From contig CAKSWT010000004.1 of the NCBI GenBank assembly GCA_934512135.1, forward strand, positions 154,737 through 218,736: a stretch of DNA of 64,000 nucleotides. Reading direction: 5' to 3'. The notes below the pieces were generated by a model. The model saw only the letters and a list, made by a program, of their open reading frames with translations, made no database searches and was not told the origin of the DNA. Position 1 is the first letter of the stretch. Every line of letters begins with the position of its first letter. This stretch comes from an uncultured Oscillospiraceae bacterium. Its GTDB lineage: Bacteria > Bacillota > Clostridia > Oscillospirales > Oscillospiraceae. Made by a program: the position numbers and the translations under genes. Below, piece by piece: positions 56,758 through 64,000 of the stretch.

Positions 56758-58242
56758 TCACCCCTCGACTTCCGGCGGCGTGCTTCTGGGAAAATCCGCC
56801 CAAAAGACCACACCCTCCGAGACGTTTTCCACCCCGAAACCGCCTCCCAGCAGCTCCATATTGCTTTTCACAATAGACAGCCCCAGGCCGGACTCCCGAT
56901 GGGACCGCTTTCGGGACTTATCCAGCCGATAGAAGCTGTCCCAGATCCGCGGAAGCTCCTCCTCCGGAATGGGCGGGGCGGAGTTAAAAACGGACACCCG
57001 GTAGTAGTTCCCCTGGGGGCGAACCGTCAGAGAGATTTTGTTGCCACCGCTGATATGGGAGATGGCATTTTGCATATAGTTGGTGACCACCTGCTCGGCA
57101 GAGAAATAATCTGTGGTCACATACAGGCGGTCGGAGAAGTCCGTGGTAAAGTCAATGCCGGACCGTTCGATCTCAATGGCGAAGATCTCCGCCTCATAGC
57201 TGAGCAAATCGTACAGGTCAAATTCCTCCGGCTCCAGCTGCACCGTACCGCTTTCCAGCCGAAACAGCTCCATCATCCGCTGAATCATGGTCATCATCCG
57301 GTCCGATTCGTCGCAGATCACGTCGCAGTATTCCCGCACCTCATCGTCGGTTTTTGCCATGCCGCCTCGGAGCCCGTCTGCATATCCGGCAATCAGACCA
57401 ATGGGAGTTTTAAGGTCGTGGGACAGATTGGCCACCAGGTTTTTCCTGGCCTCCTCCTGCTCCTTCTTCTGCTGGATGTCGTATTTCAGCTGTTCGTTGG
57501 CCTGTTGGAGCTGTGCGATATAGTCCTGCATAAAGTCAGACATGGTGTTGACGCTCTGGGCCATATCGCCGATCTCTCCGCCCATGTGGACATTACACTT
57601 CTGGGAGAAATCCAGATGGGCAATCTGGTTGGCAATGCTGGTGATCTGGGAAATGGGCTCCACCACCATGGAGCTCATTCGGGAGAAGGCCAAAATGGCC
57701 AGAATCATCACCATCAGCCCCACAATCAGCGAAAACTGCATGGAAATCTCCGTGGCCTGGGAAATGGAGGCATAGGAGGTGCTGATCTCAATGACGTAAC
57801 GGTCGGTAACGCCGCCCAGAATCACCCGCTTGCCGCTGGTATAGTCCGCCCCGGAGGCGGTGTGCTGATGGAGCTCATCACTGATTAGGTTGTAGCCGGT
57901 ACCGGAGTTCCGCGCGTTTTCCTTGATAAAGGGAAGCACCCGATCCGTCATGTCGTGCATAAACCGCTTCTCCTCCCGGCTGTTGTAGAGGATCTCGTCG
58001 GTCTCCAGGTCCGCAATGACAATGGAAAGGTTGGACTTCTCCAGGGAACTCACCGTTTCCAGGGAGTATTCTCCCTCCTGATTCAGCGTCTGGTAGGCAT
58101 TGATCAGCTCGTTTTCCACCTTGTGCAGGTAATACGGCTCCATAAACAGGGCGCTGAAGAGAAACACCAGCACATAGTACAGCACCAGCACCCCCACAGA
58201 CAGCAGGATCAAATTGCGCCGGAGGCTGCTGTGAAAGCCCAT
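56758..58242 (-). CDS. Sensor histidine kinase with large extracytoplasmic domain
   Basis: A 494-residue kinase: membrane segment about 12-34, a ~135-residue extracytoplasmic sensor region (dCache/PAS-like), a second segment about 170-187, HAMP, a coiled stretch, HisKA with H275 in NLSHDLKTPIGL, and HATPase motifs ending ESGLGLSIVKSNMELLGGG. The G1 box region is weak (FNSAPPIP replaces DNGxGI). ATG 58242 has GGAGG 7 nt before it and lies 3 nt from the regulator stop; an ATG two codons earlier, overlapping that stop, is the alternative. Confidence 0.9.
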   Translation of the reverse strand: MGFHSSLRRNLILLSVGVLVLYYVLVFLFSALFMEPYYLHKVENELINAYQTLNQEGEYSLETVSSLEKSNLSIVIADLETDEILYNSREEKRFMHDMTDRVLPFIKENARNSGTGYNLISDELHQHTASGADYTSGKRVILGGVTDRYVIEISTSYASISQATEISMQFSLIVGLMVMILAILAFSRMSSMVVEPISQITSIANQIAHLDFSQKCNVHMGGEIGDMAQSVNTMSDFMQDYIAQLQQANEQLKYDIQQKKEQEEARKNLVANLSHDLKTPIGLIAGYADGLRGGMAKTDDEVREYCDVICDESDRMMTMIQRMMELFRLESGTVQLEPEEFDLYDLLSYEAEIFAIEIERSGIDFTTDFSDRLYVTTDYFSAEQVVTNYMQNAISHISGGNKISLTVRPQGNYYRVSVFNSAPPIPEEELPRIWDSFYRLDKSRKRSHRESGLGLSIVKSNMELLGGGFGVENVSEGVVFWADFPRSTPPEVEG

Positions 58243-58244
58243 TG

Positions 58245-58916
58245 TCATCCCTCCAGCTTATAGCCCCTTCCGCGGACGGTTTTCAGGGCAGCGCCATGGT
58301 CGCCCAGCTTCATCCGCAGATTTTTGATGTGGGTATCCACGGTGCGGGCATCGCCGTAGTAGTCAAAGTTCCAGACGGCGGAGAGAATCTGCTGGCGGCT
58401 CAGGGCAATGTTCTTGTTCTGGGCCACATAGAGCAGCAGCTCAAACTCCCGTGGGGTCAGGAATACCTCCTTGCCGTCTACGGTGACGGTGTGGGCGTCG
58501 GGGTCAATGCAGATCCCCGCCACATCCACCGTGGTGTGAACGGAGACAGAGCGCTTCAGCAGCGCCTTGACCCGGGCGATAAACACGGGGAATTTCACCG
58601 GCTTGGAGATATACTCGTCCGCTCCGCAGACAAAGCCCATGACCTCGCTGTCCTCGTCGCTTTTCGCCGTGAGCATAATAATGGGAAGCTGGGAAAAGCC
58701 ACGGATGGTCTGACAGGCCTGCACACCGTCCATCACCGGCATCATAATGTCCAGAATCACCAGACAGATGTCGCTGTCGTTTTTCACCATATCCACGGCC
58801 TCCTGGCCGTTAGACGCCTCAATGACCCGGTATCCCTCGTTGCGGAGAAAATCCCCCACCAGCCGGCGCCAGCGCTCTTCATCGTCGGCAATCAAAATTT
58901 TGACGTGATTATTCAT
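58245..58916 (-). CDS. OmpR/PhoB family response regulator
   Basis: A 223-residue regulator: receiver domain with D11-D12 pair in IADDEERWRRL, phospho-acceptor in LVILDIMMPVMDG (about D56) and ISKPV, then a winged helix LTPREFELLLYVAQNKN and TVDTHIKNLRMKLGD. Partner of the kinase downstream. Its ATG overlaps the trmB stop (ATGA). Confidence 0.93.
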   Translation of the reverse strand: MNNHVKILIADDEERWRRLVGDFLRNEGYRVIEASNGQEAVDMVKNDSDICLVILDIMMPVMDGVQACQTIRGFSQLPIIMLTAKSDEDSEVMGFVCGADEYISKPVKFPVFIARVKALLKRSVSVHTTVDVAGICIDPDAHTVTVDGKEVFLTPREFELLLYVAQNKNIALSRQQILSAVWNFDYYGDARTVDTHIKNLRMKLGDHGAALKTVRGRGYKLEG

Positions 58917-59569
58917 ACATTACCTCCTGAGAAAACTGCCTCCAGCCGGCAGATCGGCGTCCCAAGGCCGTAGAACTTCTCCTCGTACCCGGTCATAATC
59001 CCCACGGGGCCGTCCTTGTGGAGATCGTGGGTGACATGCTTCAGCGTGTATCCCCCGCAGAGTTCAAACTGCTCCAGAGAAAACGCAAACAGGCTGGCAT
59101 TGTCCGTTTTGAAGTGAATCTCTCCGCCGGGCTTCAGCACATGCTGATAGCGCTTCAAAAAATCCTGATGGGTCAGGCGGCGGGGGGCGTGCTTCTTATG
59201 GGGCCAGGGGTCGCAGAAGTTGATATAGAGGAGGTCGACCTCTTCCGGCGCAAACAGCTCTTCCACCTGGGCCACATCCTCGCCGATGAAGAACACATTG
59301 GTCAGGCCCATGGCCTTAACCTTCTCCATGGCCATGACCATGGCCTCCGGCACCCGCTCCATGGCGATCAGCAGCACATCCGGCTCTGCGGCGGCAGTTT
59401 CCGCGGTAAATTTCCCCTTGCCGCAGCCCACCTCCAGCCGAAGCTCCCGGGCCTGGGGATACAGCTCCCGCCAGCGGCCGCGATAATCCTGGGGCTGACG
59501 GATCCAGATGTCGCTGCAGGCCTCCATTCTGGGAATCAGATTTGGCTTTTTGCGCATTCGCATGAACAT
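58913..59569 (-). CDS. trmB: tRNA (guanine-N7-)-methyltransferase
   Basis: Methylates G46 in the tRNA variable loop with SAM. The 218-residue protein has the SAM site LEVGCGKGKFTAETA, the acidic stretch FFIGEDVAQ, and the family motif NFCDPWPHKKHAPRRLTHQDFL. Start is either ATG 59569 (GAGG 4 nt away) or ATG 59563 (10 nt away, giving MRMRKKPNL as in most family members). A housekeeping gene heading a two-component operon. Confidence 0.94.
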   Translation of the reverse strand: MFMRMRKKPNLIPRMEACSDIWIRQPQDYRGRWRELYPQARELRLEVGCGKGKFTAETAAAEPDVLLIAMERVPEAMVMAMEKVKAMGLTNVFFIGEDVAQVEELFAPEEVDLLYINFCDPWPHKKHAPRRLTHQDFLKRYQHVLKPGGEIHFKTDNASLFAFSLEQFELCGGYTLKHVTHDLHKDGPVGIMTGYEEKFYGLGTPICRLEAVFSGGNV

Positions 59570-59599
59570 CAGACCTCTTTCTTTGTTGTGATCAGCGCT

Positions 59600-59628
59600 A
59601 TTATACCAAATTTGCAGGAGCGCGTAAA
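59600..59628 (-). promoter_or_regulatory. Promoter of trmB operon
   Basis: On the minus strand: -35 TTTACG (59623-59628), 17-nt spacer, -10 TATAAT (59600-59605). Confidence 0.7.
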
Positions 59629-59701
59629 GCGATCTAATTTGTGATTTTTGTGTATTTCCCGGGGTGCGACTGGGAATTTTCCCGTCCTGGCGGAATTGGA
59701 C

Positions 59702-59730
59702 TTGATGAACCGGGAAAACTGTGCTATAAT
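59702..59730 (+). promoter_or_regulatory. Sigma-A promoter of tRNA-Pro
   Basis: -35 TTGATG (59702-59707), 17-nt spacer ending TGC, extended -10 TATAAT (59725-59730), about 10 nt from the tRNA 5' end. Confidence 0.85.
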
Positions 59731-59740
59731 ACTCGGGAAA

Positions 59741-59817
59741 TCCGGGTGTGGCGCAGCTGGTAGCGCGGGTGGTTTGGGACCATCAGGCCGCAGGTTCGAA
59801 CCCTGTCACTCGGACCA
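59741..59817 (+). tRNA. tRNA-Pro (anticodon TGG)
   Basis: A 77-nt cloverleaf with encoded CCA. Acceptor arms TCCGGGT / ACTCGGA, D arm GGCGCAGCTGGTAGCGC, anticodon arm GGTGG-TTTGGGA-CCATC with TGG at the anticodon, T arm CAGGTTCGAACCCTG. All canonical invariant bases are present. Confidence 0.96.
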
Positions 59818-59856
59818 CGCCGCCGCAGGCGACACAACGCATGCGGCGGCGTTTTG
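59818..59856 (+). terminator. Terminator after tRNA-Pro
   Basis: Perfect 10-bp stem CGCCGCCGCA / TGCGGCGGCG, 14-nt loop, then TTTTGC. Confidence 0.82.
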
Positions 59857-60138
59857 CATTCCATCCAGGTTTGCTCCCTCCCCAGTGCTGCTTCAGGCCT
59901 AGGAAAGCCTCCCGCCTTGGCGTTTTGTGCGTCTTCTCGAGGGGTGTACGTCATGGAACGTGCTGTACACGGAGAAAGCCCAGGTACCCGGACAAGTCGG
60001 GTTTATCCAGGGCCGCACAAAATAAATGCGCCGGAGCCTACCCAATGTGATATAATGTTGATAACACGTCTGGGCGGGGCCCCACACCTCGGGCCACCGG
60101 AACCCAGGCGATTATTCGGACAAGGGAGCATGGAGATC
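59857..60138 (+). promoter_or_regulatory. Promoter and structured leader of EamA gene
   Basis: No gene is supported here. It contains inverted pair GTGTAC...GTACAC (59944-59970), a weak terminator-like hairpin ACCCG/CGGGT (59986-60002), an extended -10 TGA-TATAAT (60051-60056) and, in the leader, a nested hairpin CTGGGCGGGGCCC ... GGGCC-A-CCG-GAA-CCCAG (60070-60107). The leader element fits no riboswitch class I can name. Confidence 0.5.
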
Positions 60139-60996
60139 ATGTGGATACTATTTGCCTTCGGCTCGGCGCTGTTTGCGGGCCTGACGTCCATTTTGGCCAA
60201 GTGCGGCATTCGGAAAACGGACTCCACCGTGGCCACTGCCATCCGCACCATTGTGGTATTGCTGTTTTCCTGGCTGATGGTGTTTGTGGTGGGTTCCCAG
60301 AAAACCATTTCCCAGCTCAGTGGGAAAACGCTGCTGTTTCTGGTTCTGTCTGGGCTGGCCACCGGCGCCAGCTGGCTGTGCTATTTCAAGGCGCTCCAGC
60401 TGGGGGACGTCAACAAGGTCGTGCCCATTGACAAATCCAGCACTGTGCTGACCATTGTACTGGCTGCCCTGTTTTTGCGGGAGGGTGTCAGCCTCCCCAA
60501 GGGCATCGGTGTGGTACTCATTGCTCTGGGCACCTTCCTGATGATCGAAAAAAAGCAGAGCACCGGCGAAACCAAAAGCGCTGGGTGGCTTTGGTACGCC
60601 CTGGGCTCTGCGGTATTCGCCAGTCTGACGGCCATTCTGGGGAAGGTGGGTATCTCCGGAGTGGAATCCAATCTGGGCACTGCCATCCGCACCGGCGTGG
60701 TGCTGGTGATGTCCTGGGTGATGGTGTTTGTCACCGGGAAGCAGGAGGAGCTCGCCGGGATTCCAAAGCGCGAATTGGGCTTTATCTGCCTGTCCGGGCT
60801 GGCCACCGGGGGCAGCTGGCTGTGCTACTACAAGGCACTCCAGGACGGCCCCGCCAGTGTGGTGGTTCCCATTGACAAGCTGAGCATTCTGGTAACCGTT
60901 GCCTTTTCCTATGTGGTGTTTCATGAAAGGCTCACAAAAAAATCCGGCGCCGGGTTGGTTTTGATTGTAGCCGGTACCCTGCTGATGCTAGTTTGA
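60139..60996 (+). CDS. EamA/DMT family transporter, internally duplicated
   Basis: A 285-residue membrane protein with ten hydrophobic segments in two EamA halves. The halves are unusually alike: LFAFGSALFAGLTSILAKCGI against YALGSAVFASLTAILGKVGI, and LSGLATGASWLCYFKAL against LSGLATGGSWLCYYKAL. The start at 60139 (MWILFAF) is preferred; ATG 60130 is only one base from GGGAG. The substrate is unknown. The next gene on the same strand is a nucleoside phosphorylase, which may hint at a nucleoside or base. Confidence 0.87.
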   Translation: MWILFAFGSALFAGLTSILAKCGIRKTDSTVATAIRTIVVLLFSWLMVFVVGSQKTISQLSGKTLLFLVLSGLATGASWLCYFKALQLGDVNKVVPIDKSSTVLTIVLAALFLREGVSLPKGIGVVLIALGTFLMIEKKQSTGETKSAGWLWYALGSAVFASLTAILGKVGISGVESNLGTAIRTGVVLVMSWVMVFVTGKQEELAGIPKRELGFICLSGLATGGSWLCYYKALQDGPASVVVPIDKLSILVTVAFSYVVFHERLTKKSGAGLVLIVAGTLLMLV

Positions 60997-61059
60997 TTCG
61001 ATGTCTCTTCCCACAGAACATCTTGACTCCCTCATCGGCCAACACAAGGAGGACCTCCC

Positions 61060-61863
61060 ATGGAAAAACGGATGCAGCAGATTTTGGACCGTCTTCACCA
61101 GTACAACTCTGCCAATATGGCCGAAGCCTGCTTTGGATTGGATCGAAACATTCTGTACGACGCCCTGGTGGTAGCCCCCTCATACAGCCCCCCGAAGCTC
61201 TTGAAGGACGGGAGCTTCCGCATCACCTTGCTGCGGTCCGGCAGTCACTGCGACGGATATCTGGTGGAGAAAGACGGTCTGACCATTGCCTGGATCACCA
61301 CCGCCTCCGGAGCCTGCAACCTGCTGGATTATCTGCTGATTTGCGGAGAACTGCAATGCAAGCAGCTGATCTTTCTAGGGGCGGTTGGCGCCCTGAAGGC
61401 GGACTTTGAGGTGGGAGAGATCTGCACTCCTACCTACTCCATCGCCGGGACGCTGGCCAACACCTATTTGAAGGGCAGCTTGCGGGACTACATCCCCTTC
61501 GAAGCGGTGTACCCTGACCCGACCTATCTGGCCCAGGTTCTGGCGCTGGCAAGGGACTGCGGGCATCCCATCCGAGGGGCCAGCGTCTTTTCCACGGATT
61601 CTGTGGTCATGGAGTACACCCATCTGGAGGAAATCAAGTCCTTCGGAACGGACCTCATCGAAATGGAAACCGCCACCTTTTATGCGGTGGCGGCTCTAAT
61701 GGAGCTTCCTGCTGTGGCGCTGCTGGTGGTGTCCGACAACTCCGCCACAGGCGCCCCCCTAGTGGGTCGGGCAGACCAGGCCCAGCGGCGCTACGAACAC
61801 GCCAGAACCGTAGTCCTGCCTACGCTGCTCGAGGCGCTTCTGCGGAAGCAGGCGCCCGACTAA
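61060..61863 (+). CDS. Nucleoside phosphorylase family protein
   Basis: A 267-residue PNP/UDP-type phosphorylase. Family features: LIFLGAVGALKADFEVGEI with the phosphate-site Gly, DLIEMETATFYAVAAL (ribose-binding Glu/Met/Glu) and LLVVSDNSATG (base-site Asp). AAGGAGG stands 7 nt before the ATG. Base preference cannot be called. Overlaps the convergent desulfurase gene end by 4 nt. Confidence 0.85.
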   Translation: MEKRMQQILDRLHQYNSANMAEACFGLDRNILYDALVVAPSYSPPKLLKDGSFRITLLRSGSHCDGYLVEKDGLTIAWITTASGACNLLDYLLICGELQCKQLIFLGAVGALKADFEVGEICTPTYSIAGTLANTYLKGSLRDYIPFEAVYPDPTYLAQVLALARDCGHPIRGASVFSTDSVVMEYTHLEEIKSFGTDLIEMETATFYAVAALMELPAVALLVVSDNSATGAPLVGRADQAQRRYEHARTVVLPTLLEALLRKQAPD

Positions 61864-63488
61864 GGCTTGGGCGTCCCCAGGGCCTCTGCCAGGGTCTGAA
61901 TCTCTTCAACGGTGTTATAAAAGGCCGGAGAGAGCCGAAGGCTATAGGAAATTCCCAGCCTTCTGTGGAGAATCTGGGCACAGTGATCCCCGGACCGCAG
62001 GGCAATACCCAGCTGATCCAGGGCCGCTGCCAGATCAAAGGCGTCCTTTCCGTCTATCGTAAAGGACAGGCAGCCTACTCTGGTGCCGCTACCGAGAAAA
62101 TGAATCCCCGGAATCTCGCCCAGCATTGTTTCTGCATGGCGAAGCAGAGACGCTTCATGGGTTTGCCAGCCCTCCGGCAGCTCCATCCGATACCTAAGCG
62201 CCGCCGCCAGCCCCACCGCCCCGGAGACATTGGGGGTCCCCGCCTCCAGGGTGGGAAGGAAGGTGGTGTCCTTCACCGCTACCCGATCCACCATGCCGCC
62301 GCCGTATATCATCGGCGGCAGCTTTTTTTTGCAGTAGAGCAGGCCAATGCCAAAAGGAGCGCCCAGCTTGTGGCCGGAGCAGACGTAATAATCACAGTCC
62401 AGCGCGGTTAGGTTCACTGTCATATGGCAAGCTCCCTGTGCTCCATCCACCAGCACCGGGATTCCACGGCTATGAGCCATTGGAATGATCTGCTCCAGCG
62501 GAATTGGCATCCCCAGCACATTGGAGCACTGGCTGATGGCCAGCAGGGCGGTTCCCTGGGTGAGCATGACCTCCAGCGCCTCCATATCCAGGGCTCCATC
62601 CGGCTGAATGGGACAAACCCGAAATTCCCGCCCTGTTTTTTTGCACAACTGCTGCCATGGGACGAAGTTGGAGTGATGCTCCAATTCCGTGACCACAATG
62701 GCCCCCGGCCTGTCCGCAAAGGCCGCCGCCACTCGATTGATCCCGTCCGTAGTGCCGGAGGTAAAGGTGATATGCCCGGGCTCGGTTCCAAAGAACTGGG
62801 CGCAGACAGCTCTGGCCTGCTCATAGGCGTCGGTGCAGCGACTGGACAGGCTGTGGATGCCCCGGTGGACGTTGCCCCGGAGCAGCTCCACTTCCCGCAC
62901 GGCCTCCATCACCTGAATTGGCATCTGCATGGTTGCGGCATTATCCAGATATACAAGTGGATGACCGTGGATGGTCTGGAACAGGGCGGGAAAGTCCCGG
63001 CGAATCCGCTGTACGTCGAAGAAATTTTCCGGTTCTTCCGTGCATTTCACCGGTATCGTTGGCCCCTGCGTCGGATTCTCCTGCGGATGGCCGCAGATAA
63101 ACGCCGCCAGCTCCGAAACCGTGCTGATTTCCGCAAATTCCGCCGGAGTCATGGAGACACGGAATACCTCCTGCACCGCCTTCATCAGCAGCACCTTTTT
63201 CGAAATCACCGAACTGGCCCCGGAGCAGGACCGGGAAATCTGCCCCGGATCAATGCCCATGCGCTTCAGGGCCAGCATATGCCGCAGACTGATGTCCGCC
63301 AGATCCAGCAGCTTTTCGCTGGTACACATCTCCTTTGTCAGCAGAAAGCGATCCAGGATATACCCCTGAACCAGTGGGAATACATGGTCATAATCCCGCC
63401 GGTCCAGGTTTTGATATCTGCTTTCATACTGTGGAAGCCGCTGAGCCGCAGCGTGGAGCTGTGCCAGAATCGCTTCCCGGTGTTCCAT
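61860..63488 (-). CDS. Carrier-protein-like domain fused to SufS-type cysteine desulfurase
   Basis: A 542-residue protein. Residues ~155-540 are a class V aminotransferase of the SufS/CsdA type: VYLDNAATMQMP, TFTSGTTDGINRVA, LEHHSNFVPW, the PLP Lys K374 in CSGHKLGAPFG, and the catalytic Cys C503 in RSGDHCAQ (RxGHHC is usual). Residues ~60-132 look like an acyl-carrier fold: the Ser93 region GASSVISKKV aligns with GxDSL, followed by VFRVSMTPAEFAEISTVSELAAFI. No SufU, SufB or NifU gene is adjacent. Its ATG overlaps the preceding isomerase-like stop (TGATG). Likely a sulfur-transfer enzyme with a dedicated carrier domain. Confidence 0.83.
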   Translation of the reverse strand: MEHREAILAQLHAAAQRLPQYESRYQNLDRRDYDHVFPLVQGYILDRFLLTKEMCTSEKLLDLADISLRHMLALKRMGIDPGQISRSCSGASSVISKKVLLMKAVQEVFRVSMTPAEFAEISTVSELAAFICGHPQENPTQGPTIPVKCTEEPENFFDVQRIRRDFPALFQTIHGHPLVYLDNAATMQMPIQVMEAVREVELLRGNVHRGIHSLSSRCTDAYEQARAVCAQFFGTEPGHITFTSGTTDGINRVAAAFADRPGAIVVTELEHHSNFVPWQQLCKKTGREFRVCPIQPDGALDMEALEVMLTQGTALLAISQCSNVLGMPIPLEQIIPMAHSRGIPVLVDGAQGACHMTVNLTALDCDYYVCSGHKLGAPFGIGLLYCKKKLPPMIYGGGMVDRVAVKDTTFLPTLEAGTPNVSGAVGLAAALRYRMELPEGWQTHEASLLRHAETMLGEIPGIHFLGSGTRVGCLSFTIDGKDAFDLAAALDQLGIALRSGDHCAQILHRRLGISYSLRLSPAFYNTVEEIQTLAEALGTPKP

Positions 63489-64000
63489 CAGGCCGTGATA
63501 ACCCGGAGGCCCAGGTGCTCACCCAGAGCGCAGACCTGGTCGAAGCAGTCGCCATAGACCAGCGGCACATGGTTGCCTGCATCCAGCTGCTTCTGGAAGA
63601 AGTCGTTGCCGTCCTTCACCCGGAAGAACACGCCCTCGGAGCAGGAATAATCTCCAAAGCCGACGCCGCCAACGATTTCGCCCTTAGCCACAAACAACGT
63701 CTTGCAGTCGGGAGAAATCCGGCACATGGTGATCTCCTGGCCCACATCCCGGTTGAAGTCGTAGCGCAGGGTCACTCCGAAGCCACTGGCCGCAAAGGGA
63801 CGGATGGCATAGGGCGCCTTGGGGGCATCCCAGCCCTGCATATTCCGCCGGGGAACCGCATGCCAGGTGAGAATCACATTGTCCGGGTCCGCCTTCACCA
63901 CATCCAGACAGGAATCGTTGATGTCCGTATGGAAGAAGGGGGACAGGCCATAGCGCCCGGTGGCAATGGCCTTGGCGTCATGGGTGGTGTTGCCCATATA
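63488..64000 (-). CDS. L-fucose/L-arabinose isomerase family protein, C-terminal part
   Basis: The last ~170 residues of a sugar isomerase; the frame is open to the right edge (TAT codon at 63998-64000), so the gene continues outside. Recognisable stretches: IRPFAASGFGVTLRYDF, KGEIVGGVGFGDYSCSEGVFF and GNHVPLVYGDCFDQVCALGEHLG, as in fucose isomerase C-terminal domains. It would convert an aldose to a ketose. It is translationally coupled to the downstream desulfurase-fusion gene. Confidence 0.65.
   Translation of the reverse strand, partial: YMGNTTHDAKAIATGRYGLSPFFHTDINDSCLDVVKADPDNVILTWHAVPRRNMQGWDAPKAPYAIRPFAASGFGVTLRYDFNRDVGQEITMCRISPDCKTLFVAKGEIVGGVGFGDYSCSEGVFFRVKDGNDFFQKQLDAGNHVPLVYGDCFDQVCALGEHLGLRVITA

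Noticed and set aside
59899..60087. Small minus-strand open frame between tRNA-Pro and EamA
   Set aside because: No ribosome site, no recognisable sequence, and it crosses the EamA promoter.
1..64000. Mobile elements, CRISPR arrays, defence islands, prophage genes
   Set aside because: No transposase, integrase, cas, restriction or phage structural genes and no spaced repeat array were seen; apart from the repeats listed, the region reads as ordinary chromosome.

Overview
The window looks like chromosomal DNA of an anaerobic, GC-rich member of the Clostridia, most likely an Oscillospiraceae-type gut bacterium (relatives of Oscillibacter, Flavonifractor or Lawsonibacter). This is an inference. 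It rests on the visibly high GC content, strong AGGAGG ribosome sites, sigma-A promoters with TGn extended -10 boxes, a multi-subunit [FeFe] hydrogenase, rubrerythrin plus superoxide reductase, FabK-type fatty-acid synthesis, and preQ1 and glycine riboswitches. No insertion sequence, prophage, CRISPR array or rRNA operon was seen. Gene density is high and operons are tight, with many ATGA, TGATG and TAATG overlaps.

Layout. 1-1.6 kb: two peptidases (an M20 dipeptidase cut by the window edge, and PepT). 1.7-2.8 kb: threonine aldolase. 2.8-7.3 kb (minus): a preQ1-riboswitch-controlled queuosine operon queD-queE-folE-queC-queF that continues into mutY and a hotdog thioesterase. 7.3-9.8 kb: a MarR regulator and a membrane redox module (CXXC mini-protein, polyferredoxin, TlpA-like lipoprotein), divergent from a two-component system (10-11.8 kb). 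11.9-16 kb: a CatA-like protein with an altered active site, ilvE, and a glycine-riboswitch-controlled Na+/amino-acid symporter. 16.1-26.7 kb (minus): secA, pgeF, an orphan solute-binding lipoprotein, purL, an MBL hydrolase and an SDR. 26.9-29.6 kb: pgi, a small P-loop protein and a YwaF/TMEM164-like membrane protein.

29.6-34.9 kb (plus): an Hnd-type [FeFe] hydrogenase operon with an embedded HATPase protein. 35-37 kb (minus): a PAS regulator with a SARP-like DNA-binding domain. 37-46.5 kb (minus): a complete type II fatty-acid operon, acpP-fabK-fabD-fabG-fabF-accB-fabZ-accC-accD-accA, ending in an acyl-CoA synthetase and lacking fabH. 46.7-47.9 kb: lrgAB. 48-50.6 kb: a large beta-helix-type lipoprotein. 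50.7-52.3 kb: a Y-family polymerase. 52.3-54.1 kb: a second orphan solute-binding lipoprotein. 54.4-56.4 kb: a DUF134-NifX fusion, rubrerythrin and superoxide reductase. 56.4-59.6 kb (minus): trmB, a two-component system and a DUF2087 protein. 59.7-61.9 kb: tRNA-Pro(TGG), an internally duplicated EamA transporter and a nucleoside phosphorylase. 61.9-64 kb (minus): a fucose-isomerase-like gene cut by the edge and a cysteine desulfurase with an N-terminal carrier-protein-like domain.

Most of the window is core metabolism. The least explained items are the carrier-like/SufS fusion, the DUF134-NifX fusion with a second internal start, the repeat-bearing activator-type promoter of the fatty-acid operon, the dyads in front of the hydrogenase operon, the altered active site of the CatA-like protein, and the CXXC-polyferredoxin-TlpA module.
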